Notes: a model not told the origin generated them from the letters alone. Counted from the stretch's first letter, positions 44,926-53,024 are shown. The stretch: DNA of 64,000 bases from Ornithinibacter aureus (GCF_009858245.1 NZ_VMSB01000001.1:2609623-2673622); one strand, 5' to 3'. Translations and numbers: made by a program.

Positions 44926-45370
44926 GCGGCATGAGCGTGCGCTAATCGGAGGTCCGGGAGTGTGCGTAGGTGCGTGCGAGAAGCCAGACGGAGCCGACCA
45001 GGCTCGCCGCGGCAGCCAGGCCAAAGAAGAGGCGTGGAATCACCACCCCTCCGTAGGCATCGGCGCACGTTGGGTGGGGCAACGGCGAGGGTCGCCCAAT
45101 CAGGGCAGGTCCGCAGTCGATGAAGTTGCCGTCTGGCTCCACACCAGTGAGCGGGACGGCGGCGAAGAACCAACTCAGGAGGAGGGCAGTAACCGCAAGG
45201 CTGGCCAGAATGGCCGCAGTGACCACTGGGTGCTTCTTGATAAACGTTGGGCGCTGCGGCGAGGTAGCCGCAGGCCCTGCCTCTACCGCGCTCGTCATGG
45301 GGAGGACGGTACGGCCTCTCGCCGCCGAAAATCAGCAGTTCCAGATCTGAACGCCCGATCCGCGGCATGA
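44926..45370. repeat. 445-bp duplicated unit, copy 2
   Basis: Nearly identical to 43328-43772; only a few substitutions are seen, for example CTAG against CTAA at the gene's end. Confidence 0.8.
44942..45298 (-). CDS. Small two-helix membrane protein, copy 2
   Basis: This is the duplicate of the gene at 43344-43700, 118 residues, with VVIPRLFFG in place of VVIPSLFFG. Both copies keep an intact frame, start and flanks, so the duplication is recent or both are in use. The two exported lipoprotein genes lie between the copies. Confidence 0.65.
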   Translation of the reverse strand: MTSAVEAGPAATSPQRPTFIKKHPVVTAAILASLAVTALLLSWFFAAVPLTGVEPDGNFIDCGPALIGRPSPLPHPTCADAYGGVVIPRLFFGLAAAASLVGSVWLLARTYAHSRTSD

Positions 45371-45425
45371 CCGAGCGGAGCCTGAGCGGCGGCGCAATAC
45401 TGAGCCAACGAAGGGAAGTGCCTCA

Positions 45426-45644
45426 ATGGGCAACGGTGGATTCGGCTCCGACCTGTGGAAGAACGTGCAGGCCGTCAAGCTCGGTAGGCACGGGGGTATC
45501 GAGGCCCCCGTGCGCGCGAACTCACGCCAAGGCATCGTCCTCGGACAGGATGCGGTGGCCAAGAGCGACGCCGCTGAGGCCATCGCGGCGCCGGCGACCG
45601 ACCGCAAAGCCCGTCGACGGTGGAGTCGCCTATTCCGACGTTAG
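45426..45644 (+). CDS. Small basic protein of unknown function
   Basis: The 72-residue product begins MGNGGFGSDLWKNVQAVKLG and ends in a highly basic tail (DRKARRRWSRLFRR). There is no membrane segment or known motif. GAAGGGAAGTG upstream is a usable ribosome site, which supports translation. It lies inside the tRNA-Arg island, before the VapBC pair. Confidence 0.5.
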   Translation: MGNGGFGSDLWKNVQAVKLGRHGGIEAPVRANSRQGIVLGQDAVAKSDAAEAIAAPATDRKARRRWSRLFRR

Positions 45645-45678
45645 GAAACGCCGACATCGCGGCATATCAGGGCGGTGC

Positions 45679-46089
45679 TCAACGCCCGCGGCGGGGCGTT
45701 CTGAGCAGTTCGATGGTGCAGGTGGGGCCGGCCGCATGGGCAAGGCGCCGGTCGCCAGTGAGCAACGTCGCATCCAGCGCCTCAGCCAGGGCGACGTAGG
45801 CGGCGTCGTAGGTGGTCACGTTGTCCCGCAGCTCCCAACAGCGTGGTAGCAGCGCCAGATGCGAGGCGCGGTGCATGGGCAGCGCCCCGAGGTCTGTCAT
45901 GGCCAGATCCGCCCGGCGGTTGTCGAGCATCCCGGCACGGTTCTGTCGACGCAGTACAGAGGCGACCTCAAGGTCGACCAGTTCCGGGGCGGCCAACGTC
46001 TCACCCCGCAGCCGGGTGCGAGCGGCATCCCCGTCCGGGCCGTCATCGGCCAACGCGACCGCAAGGACGCTGGCGTCAACGACGAGCAC
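45679..46089 (-). CDS. vapC: VapC-family PIN-domain ribonuclease toxin
   Basis: The 136-residue PIN domain keeps the acidic residues for metal binding: VDASVLA near the start, ELVDLEVASVLRR, TTYDAAYVALAEAL and LLTGDRRLA. VapC toxins cut tRNA or rRNA when freed from VapB. GTG 46089 lies inside the antitoxin gene, overlapping it by 14 nt, so translation is coupled. The C-terminal codons also form a GC-rich dyad that may act as a terminator. Confidence 0.9.
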   Translation of the reverse strand: MLVVDASVLAVALADDGPDGDAARTRLRGETLAAPELVDLEVASVLRRQNRAGMLDNRRADLAMTDLGALPMHRASHLALLPRCWELRDNVTTYDAAYVALAEALDATLLTGDRRLAHAAGPTCTIELLRTPRRGR

Positions 46090-46306
46090 GATCCCCCTGC
46101 ACAGCCTTGACCGCGTCTGCGAGCGGGACAGATCCGCCGGAGCGCCCGCCGGCCCGGTCGAGGACCTCCTCCAAAGTCGGCTGGCTGGCCTCAGCGATCA
46201 GCCGGGAACGCAGGTACTCCTGCAACGACTGGTGCGCGGCTGCGGCCCGTTGGCGCAACACCGCATGGGTGCTCTCGGGCACATCCTTGATCTGAACACT
46301 CGGCAT
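46076..46306 (-). CDS. vapB: VapB-type (FitA-like) antitoxin
   Basis: The 76-residue protein has a ribbon-helix-helix N-terminus (SVQIKDVPESTHAVLRQRAAAAHQSLQEYL-type) and a short C-terminal part with TLEEVLDRAGG that would wrap the PIN toxin. It binds its own promoter and neutralises VapC, whose gene overlaps its 3' end. Candidate operators lie at 46305-46333. Confidence 0.88.
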   Translation of the reverse strand: MPSVQIKDVPESTHAVLRQRAAAAHQSLQEYLRSRLIAEASQPTLEEVLDRAGGRSGGSVPLADAVKAVQGDRARR

Positions 46307-46316
46307 GGCGCCATTA

Positions 46317-46333
46317 TGGCGCTACAAGCGCCA
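46317..46333 (-). promoter_or_regulatory. Operator of vapBC
   Basis: TGGCGC-TACAA-GCGCCA is a perfect spaced dyad just upstream of vapB; a second palindrome, ATGGCGCCAT, covers the start codon at 46305-46314. Ribbon-helix-helix antitoxins bind such paired sites. Confidence 0.5.
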
Positions 46334-46405
46334 ATTCACAACCGCCCGACCATCGGCATGTGAGTGAAACGTGACGCCCCGACGTCGCCACTTGCCCCGG
46401 CGCTC

Positions 46406-46419
46406 ATAGCACTTGCTAT
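46406..46419 (+). promoter_or_regulatory. Operator of mntA-hepT
   Basis: ATAGCA-CT-TGCTAT is a perfect palindrome that ends 3 nt before the ATG at 46423. The antitoxin carries its own helix-turn-helix, so autorepression at this site is likely. Confidence 0.55.
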
Positions 46420-46422
46420 CGT

Positions 46423-46899
46423 ATGGTGATGGATGCAAGGTTGGCGGAGGTTGCTCGCACGAGCGATGCCGCGACTCGCCATGCCAGGAACGAACTGGTT
46501 CGGGCGGTGCGCGAGGCGGCCGCGGCTGGGATGACACAGGCTCAGATTGCTGCCGAGATCGGGCGGAGCCAGCCGGAGGTGTCTCGGTTGCTGCGGTTCC
46601 ACGGCACGACGCCCTTGGCGCGGAGGCTGCGTGCGTCGCGCGCCGAGGTCCTGCGGACAGTCGCGGAGGCCGGGGGCAGGGATGTGCGGGTGTTCGGTTC
46701 GGTGGCGCGCGGTGAGGACGACGAGGGGTCGGACGTCGACCTGCTGTTCGTCATGGGGCGGCCGCTCAGCCTGATGGAGCTGGGCCGGCTCGAGGACGAG
46801 GTCTCAGCCGCGGTCGGGGTGCCGGTCGACTTGGTTCCTGAGAGCTCCCTCCGTCCTGCTCTGCGTGACAGTGCTCTGGTCGAGGCGGTGCCGTTGTGA
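46423..46899 (+). CDS. mntA: MntA-type nucleotidyltransferase antitoxin with HTH domain
   Basis: The 158-residue protein joins a helix-turn-helix (GMTQAQIAAEIGRSQPEVSRLL, here residues 37-58) to a minimal nucleotidyltransferase. The catalytic signature GSVARGEDDEGSDVD fits the GSX10DXD pattern exactly. In type VII systems MntA inactivates the HEPN toxin HepT by adding AMP to a Tyr. The toxin gene follows with a 4-nt overlap. ATG 46423 is used; another ATG lies 6 nt downstream. Confidence 0.9.
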   Translation: MVMDARLAEVARTSDAATRHARNELVRAVREAAAAGMTQAQIAAEIGRSQPEVSRLLRFHGTTPLARRLRASRAEVLRTVAEAGGRDVRVFGSVARGEDDEGSDVDLLFVMGRPLSLMELGRLEDEVSAAVGVPVDLVPESSLRPALRDSALVEAVPL

Positions 46900-47471
46900 G
46901 ACGCCGGGAGCCGACGCAGGTGCTTCAGGAGGCGATGGCGCACTTCGAGGTCGTGTCCGACTACGGATCGGGCGACCTGTCGGACCAGAAGACGATCGAC
47001 GCGATCTGCATGCGGCTCTCGGCGGGGATCGAGGCGCTGTCCGGGCTCAGCGCCGCTGATCGCGAGGCGCTGTTCGGGGATGTGTGGAGCCAGATGTGGG
47101 GGATGCGTAACCGCATCGCCCACGGATACCTCCTGGTCGAGCCGGCGATCGTGCGGAGCACTGTCGACCGCGACTTGCCCGTGATGGTCGAGGCCGTCAG
47201 GGCGGCCATAGACCGGTCCTCTTTAGCCCTGCGTCACGCCGCCGGGGCCGCCACCGTGGGCCCCAGAATTGGCCCCAAAATTCGGTTTTGGTGTCGATAC
47301 CGTAACGATGCGCCGGATGCCGACCTGAGCCGTTACAAGGCACTTGAACTGCGCAAACGTCGTCCTTGGTGTCGGAACAAGGCGTCCCGATTCGCGCCGA
47401 TTCGGGCCCCTCGCGTGCCTACGGATCAGGAGGTTTGGGGTTCGAATCCCTTCGGGCGCGCTCTGTGTTAA
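46896..47471 (+). CDS. hepT: HepT-type HEPN toxin, C-terminus extended into att sequence
   Basis: The first 115 residues are a DUF86/HepT HEPN domain with RNRIAHGY, a perfect RX4HXY motif in which the Tyr is the AMPylation target. HepT is an RNase held in check by MntA. The family normally ends soon after this domain. Here the frame continues for about 70 residues through the island end and the duplicated tRNA-Arg fragment, ending in WGSNPFGRALC. The native stop was probably lost when the island end formed. GTG 46896 overlaps the mntA stop. Confidence 0.85.
   Translation: MRRREPTQVLQEAMAHFEVVSDYGSGDLSDQKTIDAICMRLSAGIEALSGLSAADREALFGDVWSQMWGMRNRIAHGYLLVEPAIVRSTVDRDLPVMVEAVRAAIDRSSLALRHAAGAATVGPRIGPKIRFWCRYRNDAPDADLSRYKALELRKRRPWCRNKASRFAPIRAPRVPTDQEVWGSNPFGRALC
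47255..47284 (+). repeat. Inner island direct repeat, right copy
   Basis: Matches 43116-43145 at 27 of 30 bases; see the left copy. Confidence 0.55.
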
Positions 47472-47528
47472 GACAGACGACGGGCCCCCGGCCAGCGGAA
47501 ACGCTGTCGGGGGCTTACTCGTGCCCGG
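47419..47528 (+). repeat. Right 110-bp direct repeat of the tRNA-Arg island
   Basis: Contains the tRNA-Arg 3' half (anticodon loop to acceptor) and the terminator. It lacks the 5' half, so it is not a working tRNA. Mismatches to the left copy include two in the tRNA part. Confidence 0.85.
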
Positions 47529-47549
47529 GTTGGCGCATCGCCGACGGGG

Positions 47550-48578
47550 TCAGGCGTCGCCGGATGCCGGGCGGCCGACGAGGTCGGCATGATGCCGGGC
47601 GGCGACGTCGGGGTGGGCCCGCAGGCGTGCCTTGAGCATGTTCTCGCCGAAGGTGCCGGAGATGACGTTGTCCGGGTCCTGCGTCACCCCGCGCGCGTCC
47701 GCAGCGAGCGCCGGCGGCAGGTCGATGACCGGCATCTCTGAGTCCAGGGCCGGGTTGAGGAAGAACGGGATGGAGAGCCGGACGTCGCCGGGTTCGGGGG
47801 AGACCACGCGGTGGGTCGTTGCCTTGAGGTATCCGGAGGTGGCGAACTCCATGAGCTCGCCGATGTTCACGACGAAGGCTCCGGGCATCGCGGGGGCGTC
47901 GATCCAGCCGCCGTCGTGCTCGACCTGGAGGCCGCCCTTCCCGGGCTCGATCATCAGCAGGGTGAGGACGCCTGGGTCCTTGTGGGCGCCGACGCCCTGC
48001 GTGGCCCGGTCGTCGTCGCGACGGCCGGGGTAGCGCACGAGCTTGATGAGGGTGGAGGGACGGTCGGCGAAGGCGGCGGCGAAGACGTCGGCCGGGCTCC
48101 CGAGGGCGAGGGCCCACTCCCGCAGGAGGCGTGAGCCGATGGCGGCGCAGCGCTGTTCCCACACGGTGAACGTCTCGCGCAGTTCCGGGAGCCCGCCGGG
48201 CCACTGGTTCGGGCCCTCGAGCCGCATGTAGGCGGGGGCCGCGGGATCAGTCACGGCATCGCGCTCGGCCGCGATGTCGATCTGCTCGCGCCAGTCGACA
48301 CGCCCTTGGGTCAACTCGCCACCGGTGCGGTTGTAGCCGCGAAAGTGCGGGCTGTTGACCATCTCCAGGCGCACCTTGTGCTCCAGGGGGAGGGCGAAGA
48401 ACTTCTCGGCGGTGGCGAACGCCGTGGCGATGTCGTCATCGGTCAGCCCGTGCCCGGTGAGGTAGAAGAAGCCGACGTCGTGGGTCGCGGCCAGCAGCGC
48501 GGCCCGAAACTCTTCAGCGGCATCCGGCCCGTCGTCGAGGGTCGACAGGTCGAGGATCGGGAGGGACTCCAGGGGCAT
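47550..48578 (-). CDS. 2-oxoglutarate/Fe(II)-dependent oxygenase, isopenicillin N synthase-like
   Basis: The 342-residue protein has the non-haem dioxygenase N-terminal block (DVGFFYLTGHGL) and the double-stranded beta-helix core. The iron ligands are in GVGAHKDPG (His and Asp) and TTHRVVSPE (His), and RLSIPFF holds the 2-oxoglutarate RxS motif. Family members hydroxylate or desaturate small molecules; the substrate is unknown. ATG 48578 (MPLESLPILDL) gives the usual N-terminus. It lies just outside the tRNA-Arg island. Confidence 0.9.
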   Translation of the reverse strand: MPLESLPILDLSTLDDGPDAAEEFRAALLAATHDVGFFYLTGHGLTDDDIATAFATAEKFFALPLEHKVRLEMVNSPHFRGYNRTGGELTQGRVDWREQIDIAAERDAVTDPAAPAYMRLEGPNQWPGGLPELRETFTVWEQRCAAIGSRLLREWALALGSPADVFAAAFADRPSTLIKLVRYPGRRDDDRATQGVGAHKDPGVLTLLMIEPGKGGLQVEHDGGWIDAPAMPGAFVVNIGELMEFATSGYLKATTHRVVSPEPGDVRLSIPFFLNPALDSEMPVIDLPPALAADARGVTQDPDNVISGTFGENMLKARLRAHPDVAARHHADLVGRPASGDA

Positions 48579-48690
48579 GTCGTCTCCTGTGATGGCGGTG
48601 CAAGGCCGGTAGGGCAGGGCCATTCCACTCTGTCAGAGGTGGGGCAGGATGCGGACTGCGCGAAACGCCCCACGGAACCTGCCGCGACAC

Positions 48691-48696
48691 TAGGTT
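48691..48696 (+). promoter_or_regulatory. -10 element before a leader ORF
   Basis: TAGGTT ends 7 nt before the GTG of a short leader frame at 48704, again with no ribosome site. Confidence 0.4.
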
Positions 48697-48703
48697 CTGC
48701 GTC

Positions 48704-48739
48704 GTGACGACGGCGGTGTCGGCCTCGACGGGCGAGTAG
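48704..48739 (+). CDS. Possible 11-codon leader peptide
   Basis: GTG 48704 opens a frame VTTAVSASTGE that stops with TAG directly before the GTG of the membrane gene at 48740. A leaderless start and zero spacing suggest translation coupling to the next gene. It may instead be untranslated leader. Confidence 0.3.
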   Translation: MTTAVSASTGE

Positions 48740-49300
48740 GTGCGGATGCTGCGCGCCCTCGTCGCGACCCTGGTCGTCGTCGGGTTCGGTGGCTGGGCGC
48801 ACGAGATGGGCGGCGGCGAGCCAGTGCAACTCATCCCCGCAGTGGTCCTCACCCTGCTCGTCGGCCCCGTCGTGTGCCTGTGCGTGCGCCGCCGGTCGAG
48901 CGTGCCGCGCATGCTGGTCGCGACCTCCCTCGGCCAGGTCATCGCGCACCTCGCGCTGACGGGCATGGCCCCTCGAACGGCCGGCTCGGCGGTGCGCCTG
49001 CACCTCCACGAGGTGGCGGCCCCGCTGCCCCTCGTGCCCACCGAGGGCTCGTCGACCCTGTCGGTCACGGGCACGATGCTCCTCGCGCACGCCGTCGCGA
49101 CCGTGGTCGCGAGCCTGCTCCTCACGGTCGGCGCCGACGTCGTGCGCGCCGCGGCCCGCAGGTTGGTCGCCCTCGCGAGCCTGTCCGTGCCGGTCACCCA
49201 CGGCATTCCCCCGCGAACGGTGACGACGTGGATGCCGGTGCTCCGGGGACGCGTCGTCGCGCCCCTCGGTGGGCGGGCACCACCGCTCCACCTGGTCTGA
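48740..49300 (+). CDS. Membrane protein of unknown function
   Basis: The 186-residue protein has about four hydrophobic segments (LRALVATLVVVGFGGWAH, VQLIPAVVLTLLVGPVVC, VATSLGQVIAHLALTG, TGTMLLAHAVATVVASLLLTVG) with conserved-looking His and Met residues (HEMGGGEP, HLHEV). Proteins of this shape are often encoded beside copper and PepSY-domain genes in actinobacteria, and a PepSY remnant follows. A metal-related role is only a guess. ATG 48746 is an alternative start. Confidence 0.6.
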   Translation: MRMLRALVATLVVVGFGGWAHEMGGGEPVQLIPAVVLTLLVGPVVCLCVRRRSSVPRMLVATSLGQVIAHLALTGMAPRTAGSAVRLHLHEVAAPLPLVPTEGSSTLSVTGTMLLAHAVATVVASLLLTVGADVVRAAARRLVALASLSVPVTHGIPPRTVTTWMPVLRGRVVAPLGGRAPPLHLV

Positions 49301-49391
49301 GCCGCGCCCGGATCGGGGGCGGATCCACGCCCTTCGTCCCTGCACCGCCCGGGAGGCACCACCGTGCTGCCCGACCACCTGGAGAGCCTTC

Positions 49392-49748
49392 ATGTCCCTG
49401 CTCAAGGACCCGCCCCAGTCCGTGATTGCGCCCGCCAAGACCGGCAGTGGCCTGTTCCGCGCCTTCTGGCGGTGGCACTTCTACGCCTCGTTCATCGTCA
49501 TCCCGACCGTGCTCGTGCTCGCCGTCACCGGCCTCGTGTACCTCTTGCGCTTCCAGATCGAGCCCGCGGTCCACCAGGACCTCGTGCGCGTGAGCGTCCC
49601 GGCCGACCCGGTGTTCGTCGCCTACGACGAGCAGCTGGCCGCCGTCGCGGCTGCGCGCCCCGACGACACGGTGGTCTCGATGGCCGAGCCTGCGGCACCC
49701 GAGCACAGCACCCGCTTCAGGTCGCGGAACCGCTGGCCTCCACGATGA
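49392..49748 (+). pseudogene. PepSY-associated membrane protein, N-terminal fragment
   Basis: The first 105 codons match the start of a PepSY-TM protein: FRAFWRWHFYASFIVIPTVLVLAVTGLVYLLRF is the typical first membrane segment, followed by AVHQDLVRV and DDTVVSMAEPAAPEHSTRF. Full-length members are about 450 residues. Here the frame is lost at about 49725 and the next recognisable sequence belongs to another family, so an internal deletion has joined two genes. Confidence 0.75.
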
Positions 49749-49886
49749 TGGCCTGCGACGAGGCGCTGATGGCGCAGGACACGTGGCTGGCCGACTACCT
49801 CACCTCGGGCCCGGCGCTCAAGGCCGACGGGGACACGCTGACCCTTGGGCGACGACACCACCGGGATCACGCTGTCGGTGAAGTGA
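49736..49886 (+). pseudogene. META-domain (HslJ-like) protein, C-terminal fragment
   Basis: STMMACDEALMAQDTWLADYL and ADGDTLTLG match the C-terminal half of META domains (TxMAC...DGDxLTL). A one-base shift near 49847 then gives GDDTTGITLSVK and a stop at 49884. The start of the gene is missing; the preceding sequence is the PepSY fragment. Confidence 0.6.
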
Positions 49887-49910
49887 TGGTGCCGCCGCGG
49901 GTGCTGCGGG

Positions 49911-51749
49911 TCAGGTGCGCGGAACTGCTCCCGGAATGGGCGGCACCACCGGCGGAAGCTGTCGGCTGGGGGTCGCACGTCGCATGTCCTCGGTGCCCAA
50001 GGGCTCGGTGAACGGCTGCACGTCACCGTGGCACGTCTTGTTGCGCGGCGGGATGCGCGAGGTCAGCAGGTAGCGGTCGATGGTGGTGGTGGCGCAGGCC
50101 GACGTGCCGTAGGCCGTGTGACCCCAGTTGTCGCTGCGCAGCAGTCGGCTGTTCGGCAGCAGCTTCGAGGTGGCGACCGCACCGTCGTAGTTCGTGGCCG
50201 GGTCCCAGTAGTTGCCGACGACGAGTACGGGGTTGGCGGTCTTGGCGGTGAACGGCCCACGGAAGGCGTCCTCGTCGCGCGCGGTCCACGTCGAGGACGC
50301 GCACGGTGCCGAGGCCCAGGTCCACATCCGCCCGAAGTCGGGGGCGGTGCGGTCCGTGGAGGCGGCGTAGCCCGACCAGTTGCTCGCCCGCGACGGGTTG
50401 CGGCCGTCGGTGCACAGCACCGACTGGAAGGCTTCGGGCGAGTTGTCGTAGGGGAAGGCCCACCCGACGGCGCGACCGCGGTCGCGAAGGTCGCGAGCGG
50501 CATCCGCGCCGGCGCTTCGCTGGGCCGTGACCTTCGCCCCGAGTGCTCGAGCGGCGGCCACTTGGCGGGCTGCCTCCGGGGTGCCTGGCTCTGCCTCGCC
50601 GTGCATCAGGGTGTACACCCATGTCAGGTCCATGTCGACGATCCACCCGGCCTCGGGCGAGTACATGTCACTCAGCAGGAAGGCCGTCAGCACGGCGTAC
50701 GTCAGCTCGCCGAAGCTCTCGCCGGTCTCCGGGTCGATGATCTGGAGCGGTTCGGCCTGGAGTGACGCCCTGATCTCGGCGTACACCGTCGCCGGGTCGC
50801 CGAAGGAGGCGAACTGGCAGTACTCCGGACCGGCCTTGGTGCACCGCTTGAGGATCTCGGCGAGCGCCTTGGCGGCACCCTCCCCGGAGCGGATGCGCTG
50901 CGTCTGGGGAACGGATGCCGTTGCTGCGGTGCCGGCCCACGCCACCGGGTCGATCACCCCGTCGATCGCGACCGAGCGCACCCGTGCCGGGAAGAGGTTG
51001 GCGTAGACCGTGCCGAGGTAGGAGCCGTACGAGAAGCCGAGGTAGGTGAGCTTGGTGTCGCCCGTCATGCGGCGCAGGACATCCATGTCGCGCGCGACCT
51101 CGGCGGTTGACATCGATGCAGACAGTGGCGTGCCGGTCGTGGAGCAGGCTCGTCCGAATGCCTCCGACGCGCGGGTGTATGCCTGCACCTCGGCCCGCTC
51201 GAAGGGGAAGGGCACGGTGAACAGAGGCTCGATCGCGTCAACCTGGGCGCCCAGGTTCGGCCAGCAGCGCACCGAGTCGCTGAAGTTGGTGCCGCGAGGG
51301 TCGAAGCCGATGATGTCGAACCGGTCGAGGAGGGCGTCACTGAGGAAGTACGGCGCCATCGCGGCGATCTCGACCCCCGAACCACCCGGCCCGCCGGGGT
51401 TGAGGAACAGCGACCCGATGCGGCGGGAGGGGTCGCGCGCCGGAAGCCGGAGCACGGCGACCTCGGTCTTGGCGCCGGTCGGCTTGTCGTAGTCCAGGGG
51501 GAGTGGCACCATGGCGCACTTCGCCCCCTCGCTCAAGGGGTCGCAGTTGAACCACGTGGGGCGCGGAGTGGGCACCCGATCGACGAGGCGTGCCTCCGCG
51601 GCTGCGGTGGATGCCGCCGTCGCAGCCGTCGACACCACCGTCGTGGTGGTGGACGTGCGGGCGATCGCCGGGGCTGAGGACAGCGTGCCGGCGACCAGCG
51701 CCCCGATCACCGCCAGCCCTGCCACGGACGTGAACTGTCGACGGCGCAT
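49911..51749 (-). CDS. Secreted alpha/beta-hydrolase, tripeptidyl aminopeptidase type
   Basis: The 612-residue protein starts with RRRQFTSVAGLAVIGALVAG, a cleavable signal peptide ending near PAIARTS. The oxyanion motif NPGGPGGSG, the nucleophile elbow GFSYGSYLG, and the acid and His in NYWDPATNY and WGHTAYG show an intact catalytic set, with a TAP-like C-terminal domain. Such enzymes, like Streptomyces Tap/SlpD, remove short peptides outside the cell. ATG 51749 is chosen; the open frame upstream is a shadow of the regulator pseudogene. No terminator-like hairpin was found after it. Confidence 0.9.
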   Translation of the reverse strand: MRRRQFTSVAGLAVIGALVAGTLSSAPAIARTSTTTTVVSTAATAASTAAAEARLVDRVPTPRPTWFNCDPLSEGAKCAMVPLPLDYDKPTGAKTEVAVLRLPARDPSRRIGSLFLNPGGPGGSGVEIAAMAPYFLSDALLDRFDIIGFDPRGTNFSDSVRCWPNLGAQVDAIEPLFTVPFPFERAEVQAYTRASEAFGRACSTTGTPLSASMSTAEVARDMDVLRRMTGDTKLTYLGFSYGSYLGTVYANLFPARVRSVAIDGVIDPVAWAGTAATASVPQTQRIRSGEGAAKALAEILKRCTKAGPEYCQFASFGDPATVYAEIRASLQAEPLQIIDPETGESFGELTYAVLTAFLLSDMYSPEAGWIVDMDLTWVYTLMHGEAEPGTPEAARQVAAARALGAKVTAQRSAGADAARDLRDRGRAVGWAFPYDNSPEAFQSVLCTDGRNPSRASNWSGYAASTDRTAPDFGRMWTWASAPCASSTWTARDEDAFRGPFTAKTANPVLVVGNYWDPATNYDGAVATSKLLPNSRLLRSDNWGHTAYGTSACATTTIDRYLLTSRIPPRNKTCHGDVQPFTEPLGTEDMRRATPSRQLPPVVPPIPGAVPRT

Positions 51750-52054
51750 GTCTCTCCTTGGGTCACGGACCGCATCGCCACCCCGGTGGTGGCGACCCCC
51801 CTGAGGCCACGACACCCATCCTGAGTGACGATGCCCGTCCCCGCAACCGGAAACGCCGCATGGTCCTCTCGGCGCCGGGCTCACCGAGAGGGAGGCGCGC
51901 ATGTCGTCATCTGCATCCACCAGTTCGCTTGGCTCGCCCGGGCCGGACTCGACCGGTGAGGTCAGGGGCCCAGCGGCGAACTCGGCTCGCGGTGTCCTGG
52001 CGGCCACCTGCCTGTCGACCTTGGTCTCCTCACGGGGTGAACGCCGGTGTGAGG

Positions 52055-52875
52055 TCAGCTCATGCCGTCGGCGTGGGCGTCGGCGTCGCCGGCCACGACG
52101 GCAGAGGTCCATGAGGCCAGGAGGTCCAGTGCGTGGGCCGTGGCGGATGCCGGCTCCGCCGCGTAGATCGTGAGGGTCAGGCCGGGGTCGGACACCATGT
52201 CCATGCTCTCGTAGGCGAGCTCGAGGTCGCCGACGACGTGGTCGTGGAAGTGCTTCGTGCCGGCGCCGTGGTAGCGGACGTCGTGCGTTCCCCAGAGGCG
52301 GCGGAAGTCGGTGCTGCGGGTGGACAGCTCGCCGACGAGGTCGTGAAGGTCCTTGTCGTGCGGGTCGCGACCGGCCTCGGCGCGCAGGATCGCGACGCAC
52401 GTGTCGGCGGCGAGGTCTCAGGCGGGGTAGAAACCGCGCGAGGCGTCGAGGTCGAGGAAGGTGAACCGGGCGAAGTTCGGGGGGCTTGCCGGTTGGCTCT
52501 CGTACAGGGACGCGTGCATCGCCCGCCCGAGGTGGTTGGTCGCGAGCAGGTCCATCCGTCCGTTGCGGATGATCGCGGGTGAGGCGATGCCGTCCAGGAC
52601 CCACTGGAGGGCCGGCCTCGGAGTCCACTTCCGGGTCGGGCGCCGGCGGGTCGCATGCCCGCGCTGGTGCCGTCGGCCGCGTGGGCCAGGTGGAACAGGT
52701 GCGCGCGCTCGACCTTGGCGTAGTACTCGACGCTGGCCTGGGCCAGCGCGGCCACCTCGGTGCGGCGCAGCCCCGGCACGCGACGGTTCCCGTGGTCTGG
52801 GATGCCGGACTGCTGCGGCGTGACCTTCGCGCGCCTCGAGACGAGGAACTCGCGGACCTCCTCACGGTTGTTCAC
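52055..52875 (-). pseudogene. MmyB-like helix-turn-helix regulator, broken
   Basis: GTG 52875, after GGGAGG, starts NNREEVREFLVSRRAKVTPQ and the family motif VPGLRRTEVAALAQASVEYYAKVER. A deletion then removes part of the helix-turn-helix, and a frameshift near 52660 moves the frame. The ligand-binding part (LQWVLDGIASPAIIRNGRMD, ATNHLGRAMHASLY, FTFLDLDASRGFYPA) is interrupted by TGA where the family has Trp (FYPA-stop-DLAAD) and continues to DAHADGMS. At least three lesions make it a pseudogene. It probably controlled the divergent efflux gene. Confidence 0.85.
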
Positions 52876-53024
52876 ACCTCCCACCGTAGGGGGCCGCACC
52901 GCGCTGTGGGATGCCCTGTCGGTACACCTCTCCACGGTGACTTCCTCGCCCCTCGCCGGTGAGGTCCCATGGTGTGAACGCCGTACCCGGCACCCGAGAC
53001 CCCCCGACACCCGAGAGCGAGCCG

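Noticed and set aside
43328-45662. Integron cassette array in the tRNA-Arg island
   Set aside because: The CGCGGCAT junction motif lacks the paired attC core (RYYYAAC/GTTRRRY) and genes point in both directions; no integron integrase is present.
51750-52865. Upstream extension of the secreted peptidase frame to 984 residues
   Set aside because: The extension is the out-of-frame reading of the regulator pseudogene; the signal peptide starts at 51749.
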